Assembly: GCA_934183045.1 (NCBI GenBank)
Contig: CAKPRW010000014.1
Location: 1 to 22,976 of the forward strand
Direction: 5' to 3'
From: an uncultured Clostridia bacterium
GTDB taxonomy: Bacteria; Bacillota; Clostridia; TANB77; CAG-508
DNA length: 22,976 bases
Part shown: positions 14,847 through 21,273 of the stretch, one piece after another
How the letters are laid out: each line of letters starts with the position of its first letter
Position numbering within the stretch: the first letter of the stretch is position 1
The notes under the pieces: generated by a model
The model's database searches: none
What the model was told of the DNA's origin: nothing
The model's input: only the letters and a program-made list of their open reading frames with translations
Translations under genes and position numbers: made by a program

Positions 14847-16268
14847 TTATCTTCTATATGAATCAATATTGAATGCGTTTTTATTATCAAATTTTATCAT
14901 TATTGCTTTTGTATAATTAGTAATACTTGGCTTTCCTATTTCTTTTATCGTTATACTTGCTTTATATTTATTTAATGTATCAAAAATATTCATAAATCCT
15001 AGTCCTAGTCCTCCTGAATCTTTATGAGTTGTACTTGGTACTTTTCCTAATTTTTCTAGCGTTTCTTCTTCAAATTCAACACCTGAATCATAAACATATA
15101 AACTATAATAACCATCTATTTTTCCTAATCTAACCATAATACTTTTATAAGTATTGTTACTATGTTGTATTGCTATTCTGGCATTTTTTATATTATCTGC
15201 TATTAATATTTGTAAATCTTCTGCAGATATATAATTGTTAACCATCTTATGTATGTTTTCATTTAATTGCAGTTCAAATTCTATTTTATTTTTTTCACAT
15301 TCAGCTTGCTCACAATCTAAGACATCATCTATTTCTATTATTTCTGTTTTAGCAAGTTCAATAACTGCTTTTTCGTCTGCTATTTCTTTATCTATTTTAT
15401 TTATTTTATCTATAATTGTAATCTCTGAAGCTATTTCGCTTTTTTCCATTAATTTGTTTACTTTGTGTTTTAGGATTCTTTGTTGATGAGATATTGAGTG
15501 GTCTTTCTTGTTTCTTTTAAATATTTCGTTTTCTAATTCTTTTACTAGTTGTTTTTCTTCCTGTAGTTCTTTTTTAGTTGCATTTAGTGCTTGTACTAAA
15601 AGTTTCTGTTTATAATATAATTGTAGAGCTTTTTGAATAGTTGCAAACATAATTATTCCAAAAATTATAAATCCTATTCCTATATTGCTAGTATAAATTA
15701 CATGATAATTCTCTAACATTATAAATAAAAAAATTATTACTATACTCACACTCAATATTAGTAAATTAAAATATTCATCTTCTAGCCTGTTTTGTAAAAA
15801 TATAAAACCTTTTTTAAATCTCTTTACTTTAAAAAACAAAAAAACACCTATCATATATACTATTAGTATCAGTATTAAATTAATATATTCATTTTTTAAA
15901 TTCATAATTATGACTGGAAAAAATACGATAAATGTAGAAAGCAGAAATATAACATAATTAATTCCTAACGATATTGCTACAACAATCAAGCTATATACTA
16001 TATCTTTATGAAGAATTTTAGAGACTATAATTGCTAACAACATAATTAGTAATAATATACAACTTAATGATCCTGAGAAATATTTTACTATTGTACATAT
16101 AATATTTACAAATAATATACTAATAAACACCTCTAACATTTTACATTTTAATTTTTTACTGTTGTTAGTTATTCTTAAAGAAGTATAATATGACAAATTA
16201 CTTATAGTAAATAATTTTATAATATACACTATCATAGTAACATCTTTTATATTATTTATATATTCCAT
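14847..16268 (-). CDS. AgrC-like GHKL sensor histidine kinase, module 1
   Basis: The protein has 473 residues. The first ~215 form about six membrane segments (roughly 11-30, 45-62, 68-84, 90-120, 127-146, 167-210), with little outside the membrane. A coiled coil of 220-255 follows. The dimerization stretch DHSISHQQRILKHKV has candidate phospho-His 261 (or 257). The GHKL ATPase has an N-box LQILIADNIKNA (352-363), YDSGVEF (393-399) and a G-box GGLGLGFMNIF (419-429). The architecture is that of peptide-sensing AgrC/HPK10 kinases. The first N-box Asn is Asp. It starts 38 bases after regulator 1 behind GGAGAG. It should phosphorylate the Spo0A-like regulator next to it. Paralogue of the kinase at 17884-19296. 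Confidence 0.9.
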   Translation of the reverse strand: MEYINNIKDVTMIVYIIKLFTISNLSYYTSLRITNNSKKLKCKMLEVFISILFVNIICTIVKYFSGSLSCILLLIMLLAIIVSKILHKDIVYSLIVVAISLGINYVIFLLSTFIVFFPVIIMNLKNEYINLILILIVYMIGVFLFFKVKRFKKGFIFLQNRLEDEYFNLLILSVSIVIIFLFIMLENYHVIYTSNIGIGFIIFGIIMFATIQKALQLYYKQKLLVQALNATKKELQEEKQLVKELENEIFKRNKKDHSISHQQRILKHKVNKLMEKSEIASEITIIDKINKIDKEIADEKAVIELAKTEIIEIDDVLDCEQAECEKNKIEFELQLNENIHKMVNNYISAEDLQILIADNIKNARIAIQHSNNTYKSIMVRLGKIDGYYSLYVYDSGVEFEEETLEKLGKVPSTTHKDSGGLGLGFMNIFDTLNKYKASITIKEIGKPSITNYTKAIMIKFDNKNAFNIDSYRR

Positions 16269-16306
16269 TATCTCTCCCTTCCTATTAATATATTAAAAGA
16301 AAAAAA

Positions 16307-17095
16307 TTATAACATATTTTTTACTTTATCTCTGTAATAATAAACAAATTCCATAGTAGTGGGTACCCCTCTTTTAGGGTTAATTACAGCATTATAGCGT
16401 TCAAATAAGTCGTCTACAGGCATTGATCCCCATGCATGCAATATAGCATTTTTCATTCCATTAGTTATGGTAGTATCTGATTTTTTATATACCTTTACTA
16501 AGTATTGAATAACATTTATATTACTATTTTCATTTTCAACCAAATATTTTATTGCATCATGCAAATATCTTCTTCCTACCATCTTAGATGGTATACCTAT
16601 TAACTCTAATTCATTAGATATATAATTTGATATTTTATTTTTTTCGTCTTTTATTTCTTCTTCCATTGTTTTCATTGATCTTTTTTGATCTATTGGCCTT
16701 AAATTAATAAAATTATTTAAAACTTTTTCACATGAATAGCTTGGATGCTCTTTATACATTATTAAGTCTACACCTTCTTTGTGTAACATTTCATATGTCC
16801 TTTTAGAGTTAATATGTGTGGTTACTATAATAATCGGTTCATAATTCAAGTGCATTTCTTTCAATCTTGATAAAAATTTGAATGAATCACTATTCCCATT
16901 TGCACTATTATTTAATTCTAGGTCTAATACTATTCCGTCTGGATGTTTTATTTTCGTATATTTTAAGCCTTCTATATCCGAGTCTGTTAATGCCACTATT
17001 TCTATGTCTTTTCTGTTTTTCACGCAATTAATAAAAACATTACAATCATTTCTATCATCTTCTATTATTAATAATTTCATAGGTTTAGTTTCCAT
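16307..17095 (-). CDS. Spo0A-like response regulator, module 1
   Basis: The protein has 262 residues. The receiver (6-130) has the acidic pair D13-D14, phospho-acceptor D58 in VLDLEL, T92 and K115. The C-terminal half (about 155-262) aligns without gaps to the Spo0A DNA-binding domain: LIGIPSKMVGRRYLHDAI, a KKSDTT turn, AILHAW (217-222), PVDDLF and VPTTMEF. Residues aligned to the base-contacting E213, R214 and R217 of Bacillus Spo0A are T, N and K, so specificity has probably changed. The ATG at 17093-17095 is preferred because AAGGAGGA precedes it; an upstream in-frame ATG at 17131 has no site. About 69% identical to its paralogue. Confidence 0.9.
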   Translation of the reverse strand: METKPMKLLIIEDDRNDCNVFINCVKNRKDIEIVALTDSDIEGLKYTKIKHPDGIVLDLELNNSANGNSDSFKFLSRLKEMHLNYEPIIIVTTHINSKRTYEMLHKEGVDLIMYKEHPSYSCEKVLNNFINLRPIDQKRSMKTMEEEIKDEKNKISNYISNELELIGIPSKMVGRRYLHDAIKYLVENENSNINVIQYLVKVYKKSDTTITNGMKNAILHAWGSMPVDDLFERYNAVINPKRGVPTTMEFVYYYRDKVKNML

Positions 17096-17120
17096 CTTTA
17101 TCCTCCTTCTCTTTCCGTCA

Positions 17121-17160
17121 TAATATACCATATTCTCCCATAAAACACCATATTTCTACA
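17121..17160. promoter_or_regulatory. Operator element shared with module 2 (copy 1)
   Basis: Forty bases between the divergent regulator 1 and HTH 1 genes match the same place in module 2 at 33 positions. Within it ACCATATT occurs twice (17127-17134 and 17147-17154), 20 bases apart, i.e. two helical turns. It lies upstream of the regulator ribosome site and overlaps a TATATT -10-like sequence on the minus strand. Confidence 0.6.
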
Positions 17161-17223
17161 AATTATTTTTCCATGTTAATTATTTATTTTTATTTTAAAA
17201 TACGTATAAGGAGATGTTGCATT

Positions 17224-17580
17224 ATGAGTAAATATAATGAGATTTATAGTCAAGAAAAGATTGAACAAATTGAAAGAGGTAAAAGAATTAAATATATTAG
17301 AGAAAATGAGTTGAAGCTACCTAAAACTAAATTAGCAAAGGAAATTGGAGTATCAGGTCAATTTTTAGGTCTTGTTGAAGAAGGAAAAGGTAACTTAGTT
17401 TATAAAAGCATTAAAAAATTAAGAAATTTAAGTGGTCATTCTGCTGATTATATTTTATACGGTTTAGACGATTCAATTATTAGTGAAACTAAATTATTAT
17501 TAGAAAAATACGAAGAAGAACAAATTATTGAAGGAATTAACATTATTCAAAATATAGCTTTGTTCATTAAAAATAGTTAA
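17224..17580 (+). CDS. XRE-family HTH regulator, module 1
   Basis: Cytoplasmic DNA-binding protein of 118 residues. A helix-turn-helix of Cro/CI type lies at about 19-68 (RIKYIRENELKLPKTKLAKE...SGQFLGLVEEGK...SIKKLRNLSGHSADYILYG). The C-terminal 40 residues form two helices, possibly for dimerization or ligand binding. It is divergent from the Spo0A-like regulator over a 128-base control region with shared direct repeats, so it may regulate that promoter. The ATG at 17224 has AAGGAGA at 17208-17214; an in-frame ATG at 17173 has no ribosome site. Close paralogue of the HTH protein at 20902-21267; the linker after the HTH is nearly identical. Confidence 0.88.
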   Translation: MSKYNEIYSQEKIEQIERGKRIKYIRENELKLPKTKLAKEIGVSGQFLGLVEEGKGNLVYKSIKKLRNLSGHSADYILYGLDDSIISETKLLLEKYEEEQIIEGINIIQNIALFIKNS

Positions 17581-17708
17581 ATTATTATTTTTATATATTA
17601 TTTTTAAACTTTTTGTATTGTTTTCAATATATTGTATTGATTTTTTTGTTATATTTTTATAAAATATTGTCAATACTATCATAAACATACTAAGAGGTGA
17701 AATAATAT

Positions 17709-17852
17709 ATGCTAATAAATAATTTAATCTATCTATTCTCATTACCCAGACATCAACAGTTAGAAAAGATTATATATACTTTAACATTTTTTGTAGTTAT
17801 AATTTTTGTATCTGCTATCATATCTTTTTTTGATTTAAACAAAAACGGATAA
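17709..17852 (+). CDS. 47-residue single-TM small membrane protein
   Basis: A small ORF between HTH 1 and kinase 2. It starts MLINNLIYLFSLPRHQQLEK, followed by one long hydrophobic segment (residues 22-40, about IIYTLTFFVVIIFVSAIIS) and a short FFDLNKNG tail. GAGGTGA (17693-17699) sits nine bases before the ATG at 17709, and a strong terminator overlaps its stop. It is absent from the equivalent place in module 2. Family not recognised. It could be a kinase modulator, an immunity-like or toxin-like peptide. Confidence 0.55.
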   Translation: MLINNLIYLFSLPRHQQLEKIIYTLTFFVVIIFVSAIISFFDLNKNG

Positions 17853-17876
17853 TAGAAAAACTCTATTATCCGTTTT
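17846..17876. terminator. Bidirectional terminator between the 47-residue gene and kinase 2
   Basis: Eleven-bp perfect arms CGGATAATAGA (17846-17856) and TCTATTATCCG (17862-17872), with TTTTATT following on the plus strand and TTTTTG on the minus strand. It serves both converging transcripts. Confidence 0.85.
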
Positions 17877-17883
17877 ATTCAAT

Positions 17884-19296
17884 CTATTTATATGACACTA
17901 TTTTTACATTATTTTTATTATCAAATTTTACTATAATCAATTTTGTATAATTATCGCAGCTAGGTTTCCCTATTTCTTTTATTGTCATACTAGCATTATA
18001 TTTATTTAAAGTATCAAATGTGTTCATAAAACCCATTCCAGAACCTCCATCTTTTGCATGTGTTGTACTTGGTTCTTTCCCTAATTTTTTTAATGTTTCA
18101 TTCTCAAATTCTATTCCTGTATCATAAATATATAACCCATAATCCCCATCAATATTTCCCAATCTTATTAAAATATTCTTATAAATATTATTAGAATGTT
18201 TTATTGCTATGATTGCATTTTTAACATGATCTGCTATTAATATTTGTAAATCATCTACTGATACATAATTATTAGTCATTTGATGTATATTTCCTTTTAT
18301 TTGTAAATTTAATTCTATTTTATTTTTGATACATTCTACTTGCATGCATTTAAGCATATCATCTATTTCTTCTATACCTGTTTTGTCTAATTCAATCATT
18401 ATATTTTTTTTGGATAATTCTTTATTTAAATTATCCATTTCATAATTAATCCCTAATTCTGATGCCATTTCGCACTTTTCCATTAATTCGCTTACTTTTT
18501 GTTCTAGCATTTTTTGCTTATGTGATATAGTATGATTTCTTTTTGCTAGATCTAAGTTTTCTTTTTCTAATTCTTTTATCTCTTTATTTTTATTTTCAAT
18601 TTCTTTATTATTTTCTTCAAAATTTTGTATTAATAGTTTCTGTTTATAATATAATTGTAGAGATTTTTGAATTGTTATAAACATTAATATACTAAAAACA
18701 ATTAAACTCAAACCTATATTGCTTGTATAAACCATCTGATAATTTTCTAATATCAGGTATAAAAAAATTATTATTATACTTATATTTAATATTAATATAT
18801 TAAAGTACTCGTTTTGTAATTTTTTTTGTAAAAATATTAAACCTTTTCTAAATTTTTTTATTCTGAATAAACTCAATATTCCTATTATATATAGCATTAC
18901 TATTAATGTTAGGTTTATGTATTCATTGTTATTGTTCATTATTATAGCTGGTAGAAAATTTATAACTATGGAAAATAGAAATATAATATAATTAATACTT
19001 AATGATATTGTTGTAATTATAATACAATATATTATATCTTTTTTGGTAATATTTGATAGGACTATAGATAATGAAATTATCAACAATAATATACAACTCA
19101 ATGAACCAGATAAGTATTTTACCAAGCCACACACTATACTTATAAGAACAATAATAGTACCTACTATTAACATTCTATAATTAGATTTATTATTAGTAAC
19201 TTTCAATGATGTATATAATGTAAAATTACTTAAAGCTATGATTTTTATAATATATACTATTGAATTAATATCTTGTATTTCCATTATAGATTCCAT
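17884..19296 (-). CDS. AgrC-like GHKL sensor histidine kinase, module 2
   Basis: The protein has 470 residues and is a full-length paralogue of the module 1 kinase. It has six membrane segments in the first ~215 residues, a Lys/Glu-rich coiled coil (225-255), RNHTISHKQKMLEQKV with candidate phospho-His 259 (or 255), an N-box LQILIADHVKNA (350-361), YDTGIEF and G-box GSGMGFMNTF. The membrane domain is more diverged than the catalytic part, consistent with a different ligand. The first N-box Asn position is Asp, as in kinase 1, and the next residue is His. It has its own promoter (19318-19346), separate from the peptide genes just upstream. GAGGT lies ten bases before the ATG at 19294-19296. 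The three micropeptides upstream are the obvious candidate ligands. Confidence 0.9.
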   Translation of the reverse strand: MESIMEIQDINSIVYIIKIIALSNFTLYTSLKVTNNKSNYRMLIVGTIIVLISIVCGLVKYLSGSLSCILLLIISLSIVLSNITKKDIIYCIIITTISLSINYIIFLFSIVINFLPAIIMNNNNEYINLTLIVMLYIIGILSLFRIKKFRKGLIFLQKKLQNEYFNILILNISIIIIFLYLILENYQMVYTSNIGLSLIVFSILMFITIQKSLQLYYKQKLLIQNFEENNKEIENKNKEIKELEKENLDLAKRNHTISHKQKMLEQKVSELMEKCEMASELGINYEMDNLNKELSKKNIMIELDKTGIEEIDDMLKCMQVECIKNKIELNLQIKGNIHQMTNNYVSVDDLQILIADHVKNAIIAIKHSNNIYKNILIRLGNIDGDYGLYIYDTGIEFENETLKKLGKEPSTTHAKDGGSGMGFMNTFDTLNKYNASMTIKEIGKPSCDNYTKLIIVKFDNKNNVKIVSYK

Positions 19297-19317
19297 TTTA
19301 TATTATACCTCATTTTT

Positions 19318-19346
19318 ATTATATAAAAAAATTAAAAGATAATCAA
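19318..19346 (-). promoter_or_regulatory. Promoter of kinase 2, embedded in the upstream terminator
   Basis: Minus-strand TTGATT (19341-19346), 17 bases, TATAAT (19318-19323). The -35 box lies in the descending arm of the terminator behind micropeptide A, so the kinase starts afresh after the peptide transcript ends. Confidence 0.65.
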
Positions 19347-19380
19347 TATTAGGGAAATCTCCCTTATGATTATCTTTTAA
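19332..19380 (-). terminator. Terminator after micropeptide A
   Basis: Fourteen-bp perfect arms (TTAAAAGATAATCA at 19332-19345 and its complement at 19367-19380) with an inner AGGGA/TCCCT hairpin, followed on the minus strand by TTTTTTT. Confidence 0.85.
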
Positions 19381-19388
19381 ATCCCTTA

Positions 19389-19442
19389 TTAACCAGCCCA
19401 GTGACTTACCCATTTCCAGAATGCTTCATACCATTGTCTCAT
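19389..19442 (-). CDS. Trp-rich micropeptide A (17 residues)
   Basis: Encodes MRQWYEAFWKWVSHWAG with no leader. AAGGTGGTGAT, ten of eleven matches to the full anti-SD complement, ends three bases before the ATG at 19440-19442. It is the third of three paralogous peptides between regulator 2 and kinase 2. W4, F8, W11 and W15 fall on one face of a helix. It has its own candidate promoter with two Spo0A-box-like repeats and its own terminator. Inferred role: secreted or membrane-active signal, or effector, of the module 2 kinase. No family recognised. Confidence 0.75.
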   Translation of the reverse strand: MRQWYEAFWKWVSHWAG

Positions 19443-19484
19443 ATTATCACCACCTTTGCTTTTTCGTTCAGTATCTTCTGTCAA

Positions 19485-19522
19485 TAAAAAAATACCATCT
19501 ATTACTTACAAATAAGTGGTAT
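19485..19522 (-). terminator. Terminator-like hairpin in the leader of micropeptide A
   Basis: Arms at 19512-19522 and 19492-19502 (ATACCA/TGGTAT core, one mismatch and one wobble), then seven T residues on the minus strand. It begins at the predicted start of the Spo0A-box promoter, so it may act as an attenuator. It is similar in sequence and position to the hairpin before micropeptide C. Confidence 0.65.
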
Positions 19523-19525
19523 CTA

Positions 19526-19556
19526 ATAATAGAAAATCTTGGCGAAAAATGGCGAA
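19526..19556 (-). promoter_or_regulatory. Tandem Spo0A-box-like repeats and promoter for micropeptide A
   Basis: On the plus strand TGGCGAAAAA occurs twice in direct repeat. The TGGCGAA cores are at 19540-19546 and 19550-19556 (period 10), matching the Spo0A-box consensus TGNCGAA. Reading the minus strand, TATTAT (19526-19531) is the -10 box and the -35 region falls inside the boxes, as at Spo0A-activated sigma-A promoters. Confidence 0.65.
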
Positions 19557-19635
19557 AAATAAAGAAATATAGTATTGTACTCAGTATTTTTTTGATATAG
19601 CCTCGCTTTACTATCGTTGAACCTTTTTATACAAT

Positions 19636-19668
19636 AAAAAAAGATAATCTTTTTATTGATTATCTTTT
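19636..19668 (-). terminator. Terminator after micropeptide B
   Basis: Eleven-bp perfect arms AAAAGATAATC (19639-19649) and GATTATCTTTT (19658-19668), then a T-run on the minus strand. The arms share AAAAGATAATC with the terminator after micropeptide A. Confidence 0.8.
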
Positions 19669-19679
19669 CAAACTTACTA

Positions 19680-19733
19680 TTATCTAATCCAATGACTGTA
19701 CCATCTTAAGAATTCATCATACCATTTTAACAT
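19680..19733 (-). CDS. Trp-rich micropeptide B (17 residues)
   Basis: Encodes MLKWYDEFLRWYSHWIR. The ribosome site AAAGGTGGTGGAT ends three bases before the ATG at 19731-19733. It aligns to micropeptide A without gaps: W4, Y5, acidic 6, F8, W11, S13, H14 and W15 are shared. Micropeptide C lies 65 bases upstream with no terminator between them, so C and B are probably on one mRNA. No signal sequence or Cys; net charge about +1. Same inferred role as A. Confidence 0.75.
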   Translation of the reverse strand: MLKWYDEFLRWYSHWIR

Positions 19734-19798
19734 ATCATCCACCACCTTTATTTTTAGTTCAACATTTATTTAATAGCAATATATGCTCCTTTTCATAA

Positions 19799-19846
19799 TT
19801 ACATCCATCTACTAATCCAATTTAATAAAGCATCATACCATGACAT
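19799..19846 (-). CDS. Trp-rich micropeptide C (15 residues)
   Basis: Encodes MSWYDALLNWISRWM. It aligns to A and B with one residue missing at the N-terminus (W3, Y4, D5, L7, W10, S12, R13, W14). AAAGGTGGTAGAT precedes the ATG at 19844-19846. It is the first peptide after regulator 2, separated by a terminator-like hairpin at 19888-19925. Too short for automatic gene callers; supported by the shared ribosome site and family pattern. Confidence 0.72.
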   Translation of the reverse strand: MSWYDALLNWISRWM

Positions 19847-19887
19847 ATTATCTACCACCTTTCCATTTTTACAGTATTCTTTATCAA

Positions 19888-19925
19888 TAAAAAAATACCA
19901 TTTATCTAATATAAATAAATGGTAT
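19888..19925 (-). terminator. Terminator-like hairpin between regulator 2 and micropeptide C
   Basis: Eleven-bp perfect arms ATACCATTTAT (19895-19905) and ATAAATGGTAT (19915-19925), then seven T residues on the minus strand. It could end the regulator 2 transcript or attenuate the peptide transcript. The following bases (ATTGA, ATACTG) recur after the hairpin before micropeptide A. Confidence 0.75.
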
Positions 19926-19980
19926 ATAGCAACAACAAATTTTAGTAAAAAATAAGAAAATCTAGTATTAAATAAAAATA

Positions 19981-20769
19981 CTAGATCTCTTTTTCTACTT
20001 TATCTTTATAATAATAAATAAACTCCATTGGAGTAGGCACTCCTCTTTCTGGGTTAATTCTTGCAGTATAATTTTCTAACAAATCTTCAATCGGAGAAAC
20101 TCTCCAAGCATGAAGTATTGCGTTTTTAATTCCATTAGTAATGGTATTCTCTGATTTTTTATATATTTTAGTCAGATATTGTATAACATTTGTATCATTA
20201 TTTTCATTCTGGATTAAATATGTTATGGCATCATGTATGTATTTTCTCCCAACCATTTTTGACGATATACCTATTAGTTCTAATTCTTTAGATATACAAT
20301 CTGATATTTTTTCTTCACTTTCTTTTATTTCCTCTTTTAGCGCTTCTACCGTTTTAGTAGGTGTTATTTGTCTTAAACTAAGAAATTTATTTAGTACTTG
20401 ATCACATGAGTAACTTGGATGATCTTTATATAAAATTAATTCAACACCATTTTCATGTAATAATCTATATGTTCTTTTTGAATTTACATGTGTTGTTACA
20501 ATAATAATTGGTTCATAATTTAGATTTATTTTCTTTAAATTTGATAAGAAATCAAATGAATCCATATTTCCTTCCATACTATTATTTAACTCTAGATCTA
20601 ATACAATTCCTTCTGGATGTTTTGTTTTTACATATTTCAAACCTTCTATGTCTGAGTCCGTTAATGCTACTATTTCAACATCTTTTCTATTTTTGACACA
20701 ATTAATAAAGTCCTTACAATCATTTGGGTCATCCTCGATTATTAATATTTTCATAGGTTTTGCATCCAT
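19981..20769 (-). CDS. Spo0A-like response regulator, module 2
   Basis: The protein has 262 residues, the same length as its module 1 paralogue and about 69% identical by ungapped comparison. The receiver has D13-D14, phospho-acceptor D58 (VLDLEL), T92 and K115. The Spo0A-type C-terminal domain has LIGISSKMVGRKYIHDAI, KKSENTITNGIKNAILHAW (204-222) and VPTPMEF. The residues aligned to Spo0A base contacts (T, N, K) are the same as in regulator 1, so the two may bind similar sites. The ATG at 20767-20769 follows AAGGAGGA. It is divergent from HTH 2. The micropeptides follow it on the same strand, then the kinase. It may act at the TGGCGAA repeats ahead of micropeptide A. Confidence 0.9.
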   Translation of the reverse strand: MDAKPMKILIIEDDPNDCKDFINCVKNRKDVEIVALTDSDIEGLKYVKTKHPEGIVLDLELNNSMEGNMDSFDFLSNLKKINLNYEPIIIVTTHVNSKRTYRLLHENGVELILYKDHPSYSCDQVLNKFLSLRQITPTKTVEALKEEIKESEEKISDCISKELELIGISSKMVGRKYIHDAITYLIQNENNDTNVIQYLTKIYKKSENTITNGIKNAILHAWRVSPIEDLLENYTARINPERGVPTPMEFIYYYKDKVEKEI

Positions 20770-20798
20770 CTTTTTCCTCCTTTTCTTCAGTATATTAT

Positions 20799-20838
20799 TA
20801 ATATACCATATCCCCTCATAAAATACTATATTTGTATA
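20799..20838. promoter_or_regulatory. Operator element shared with module 1 (copy 2)
   Basis: Matches 33 of 40 bases of 17121-17160. The repeated words are ACCATATC (20805-20812) and ACTATATT (20825-20832), again 20 bases apart, between the divergent regulator 2 and HTH 2 genes. Confidence 0.6.
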
Positions 20839-20901
20839 AAATATTTATCTATATACTTTATATCTTTCTACTTTAAAATAAATATAAGGAGATGTTGTTA
20901 T

Positions 20902-21267
20902 ATGATTAAATACGATAATATTTGTAGTGAAGAAAAATTGGAGCAAATTGAGAGAGGTAAAAGAATTAAATATATTCGAGAAAATGAGTTGAAAATGTCT
21001 AAAGTTAAACTTGCAAAAGAAATTGGAGTTTCAGGTCAGTTTTTAGGATTGGTTGAAGAAGGAAAAGGCAACTTAGTTTATAAAAGTATAAAAAAGTTAA
21101 GAGATCTCAGTAATCATTCAGCTGATTATATTTTATATGGTATTGATGATTCTATTATTAATAATACTAAATTATTATTAGAAGAATATACCGAAGAACA
21201 AATAAAGAAAGGTCTTGATATTATTAATAATATGTCTTTATTCATAAAAAATACTATTTCTCTTTGA
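20902..21267 (+). CDS. XRE-family HTH regulator, module 2
   Basis: The protein has 121 residues. The HTH lies at about 19-68, with RIKYIRENELKMSKVKLAKE, then EIGVSGQFLGLVEEGKGNLVY identical to its module 1 paralogue. The last ~45 residues (KLLLEEYTEEQIKKGLDIIN) form two helices. ATG 20902 follows AAGGAGATGTTG, the same leader as in module 1. It is divergent from regulator 2 and convergent with the ZIP gene. The recognition region is unchanged between copies, so the two proteins probably bind the same direct repeats and could cross-regulate. The C-terminal tail ends KNTISL, three residues longer than in module 1. Confidence 0.88.
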   Translation: MIKYDNICSEEKLEQIERGKRIKYIRENELKMSKVKLAKEIGVSGQFLGLVEEGKGNLVYKSIKKLRDLSNHSADYILYGIDDSIINNTKLLLEEYTEEQIKKGLDIINNMSLFIKNTISL

Positions 21268-21273
21268 GATAAA

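Noticed and set aside
17500..17742. Minus-strand ORF of 80 residues overlapping HTH 1
   Set aside because: It lies antisense to the HTH gene end and spacer, with no ribosome site and low-complexity F/N/I content.
19389..19846. Micropeptides as trp-operon type attenuator leader peptides because of their Trp content
   Set aside because: The Trp codons are spread rather than adjacent, the three share a full-length residue pattern including non-Trp positions, and no tryptophan gene follows. A residual attenuation role cannot be excluded.
14847..21267. A classical agr locus with agrB/agrD
   Set aside because: No AgrB-like peptidase and no AgrD-like propeptide with a Cys-containing core was found on either strand. 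The micropeptides contain no Cys.
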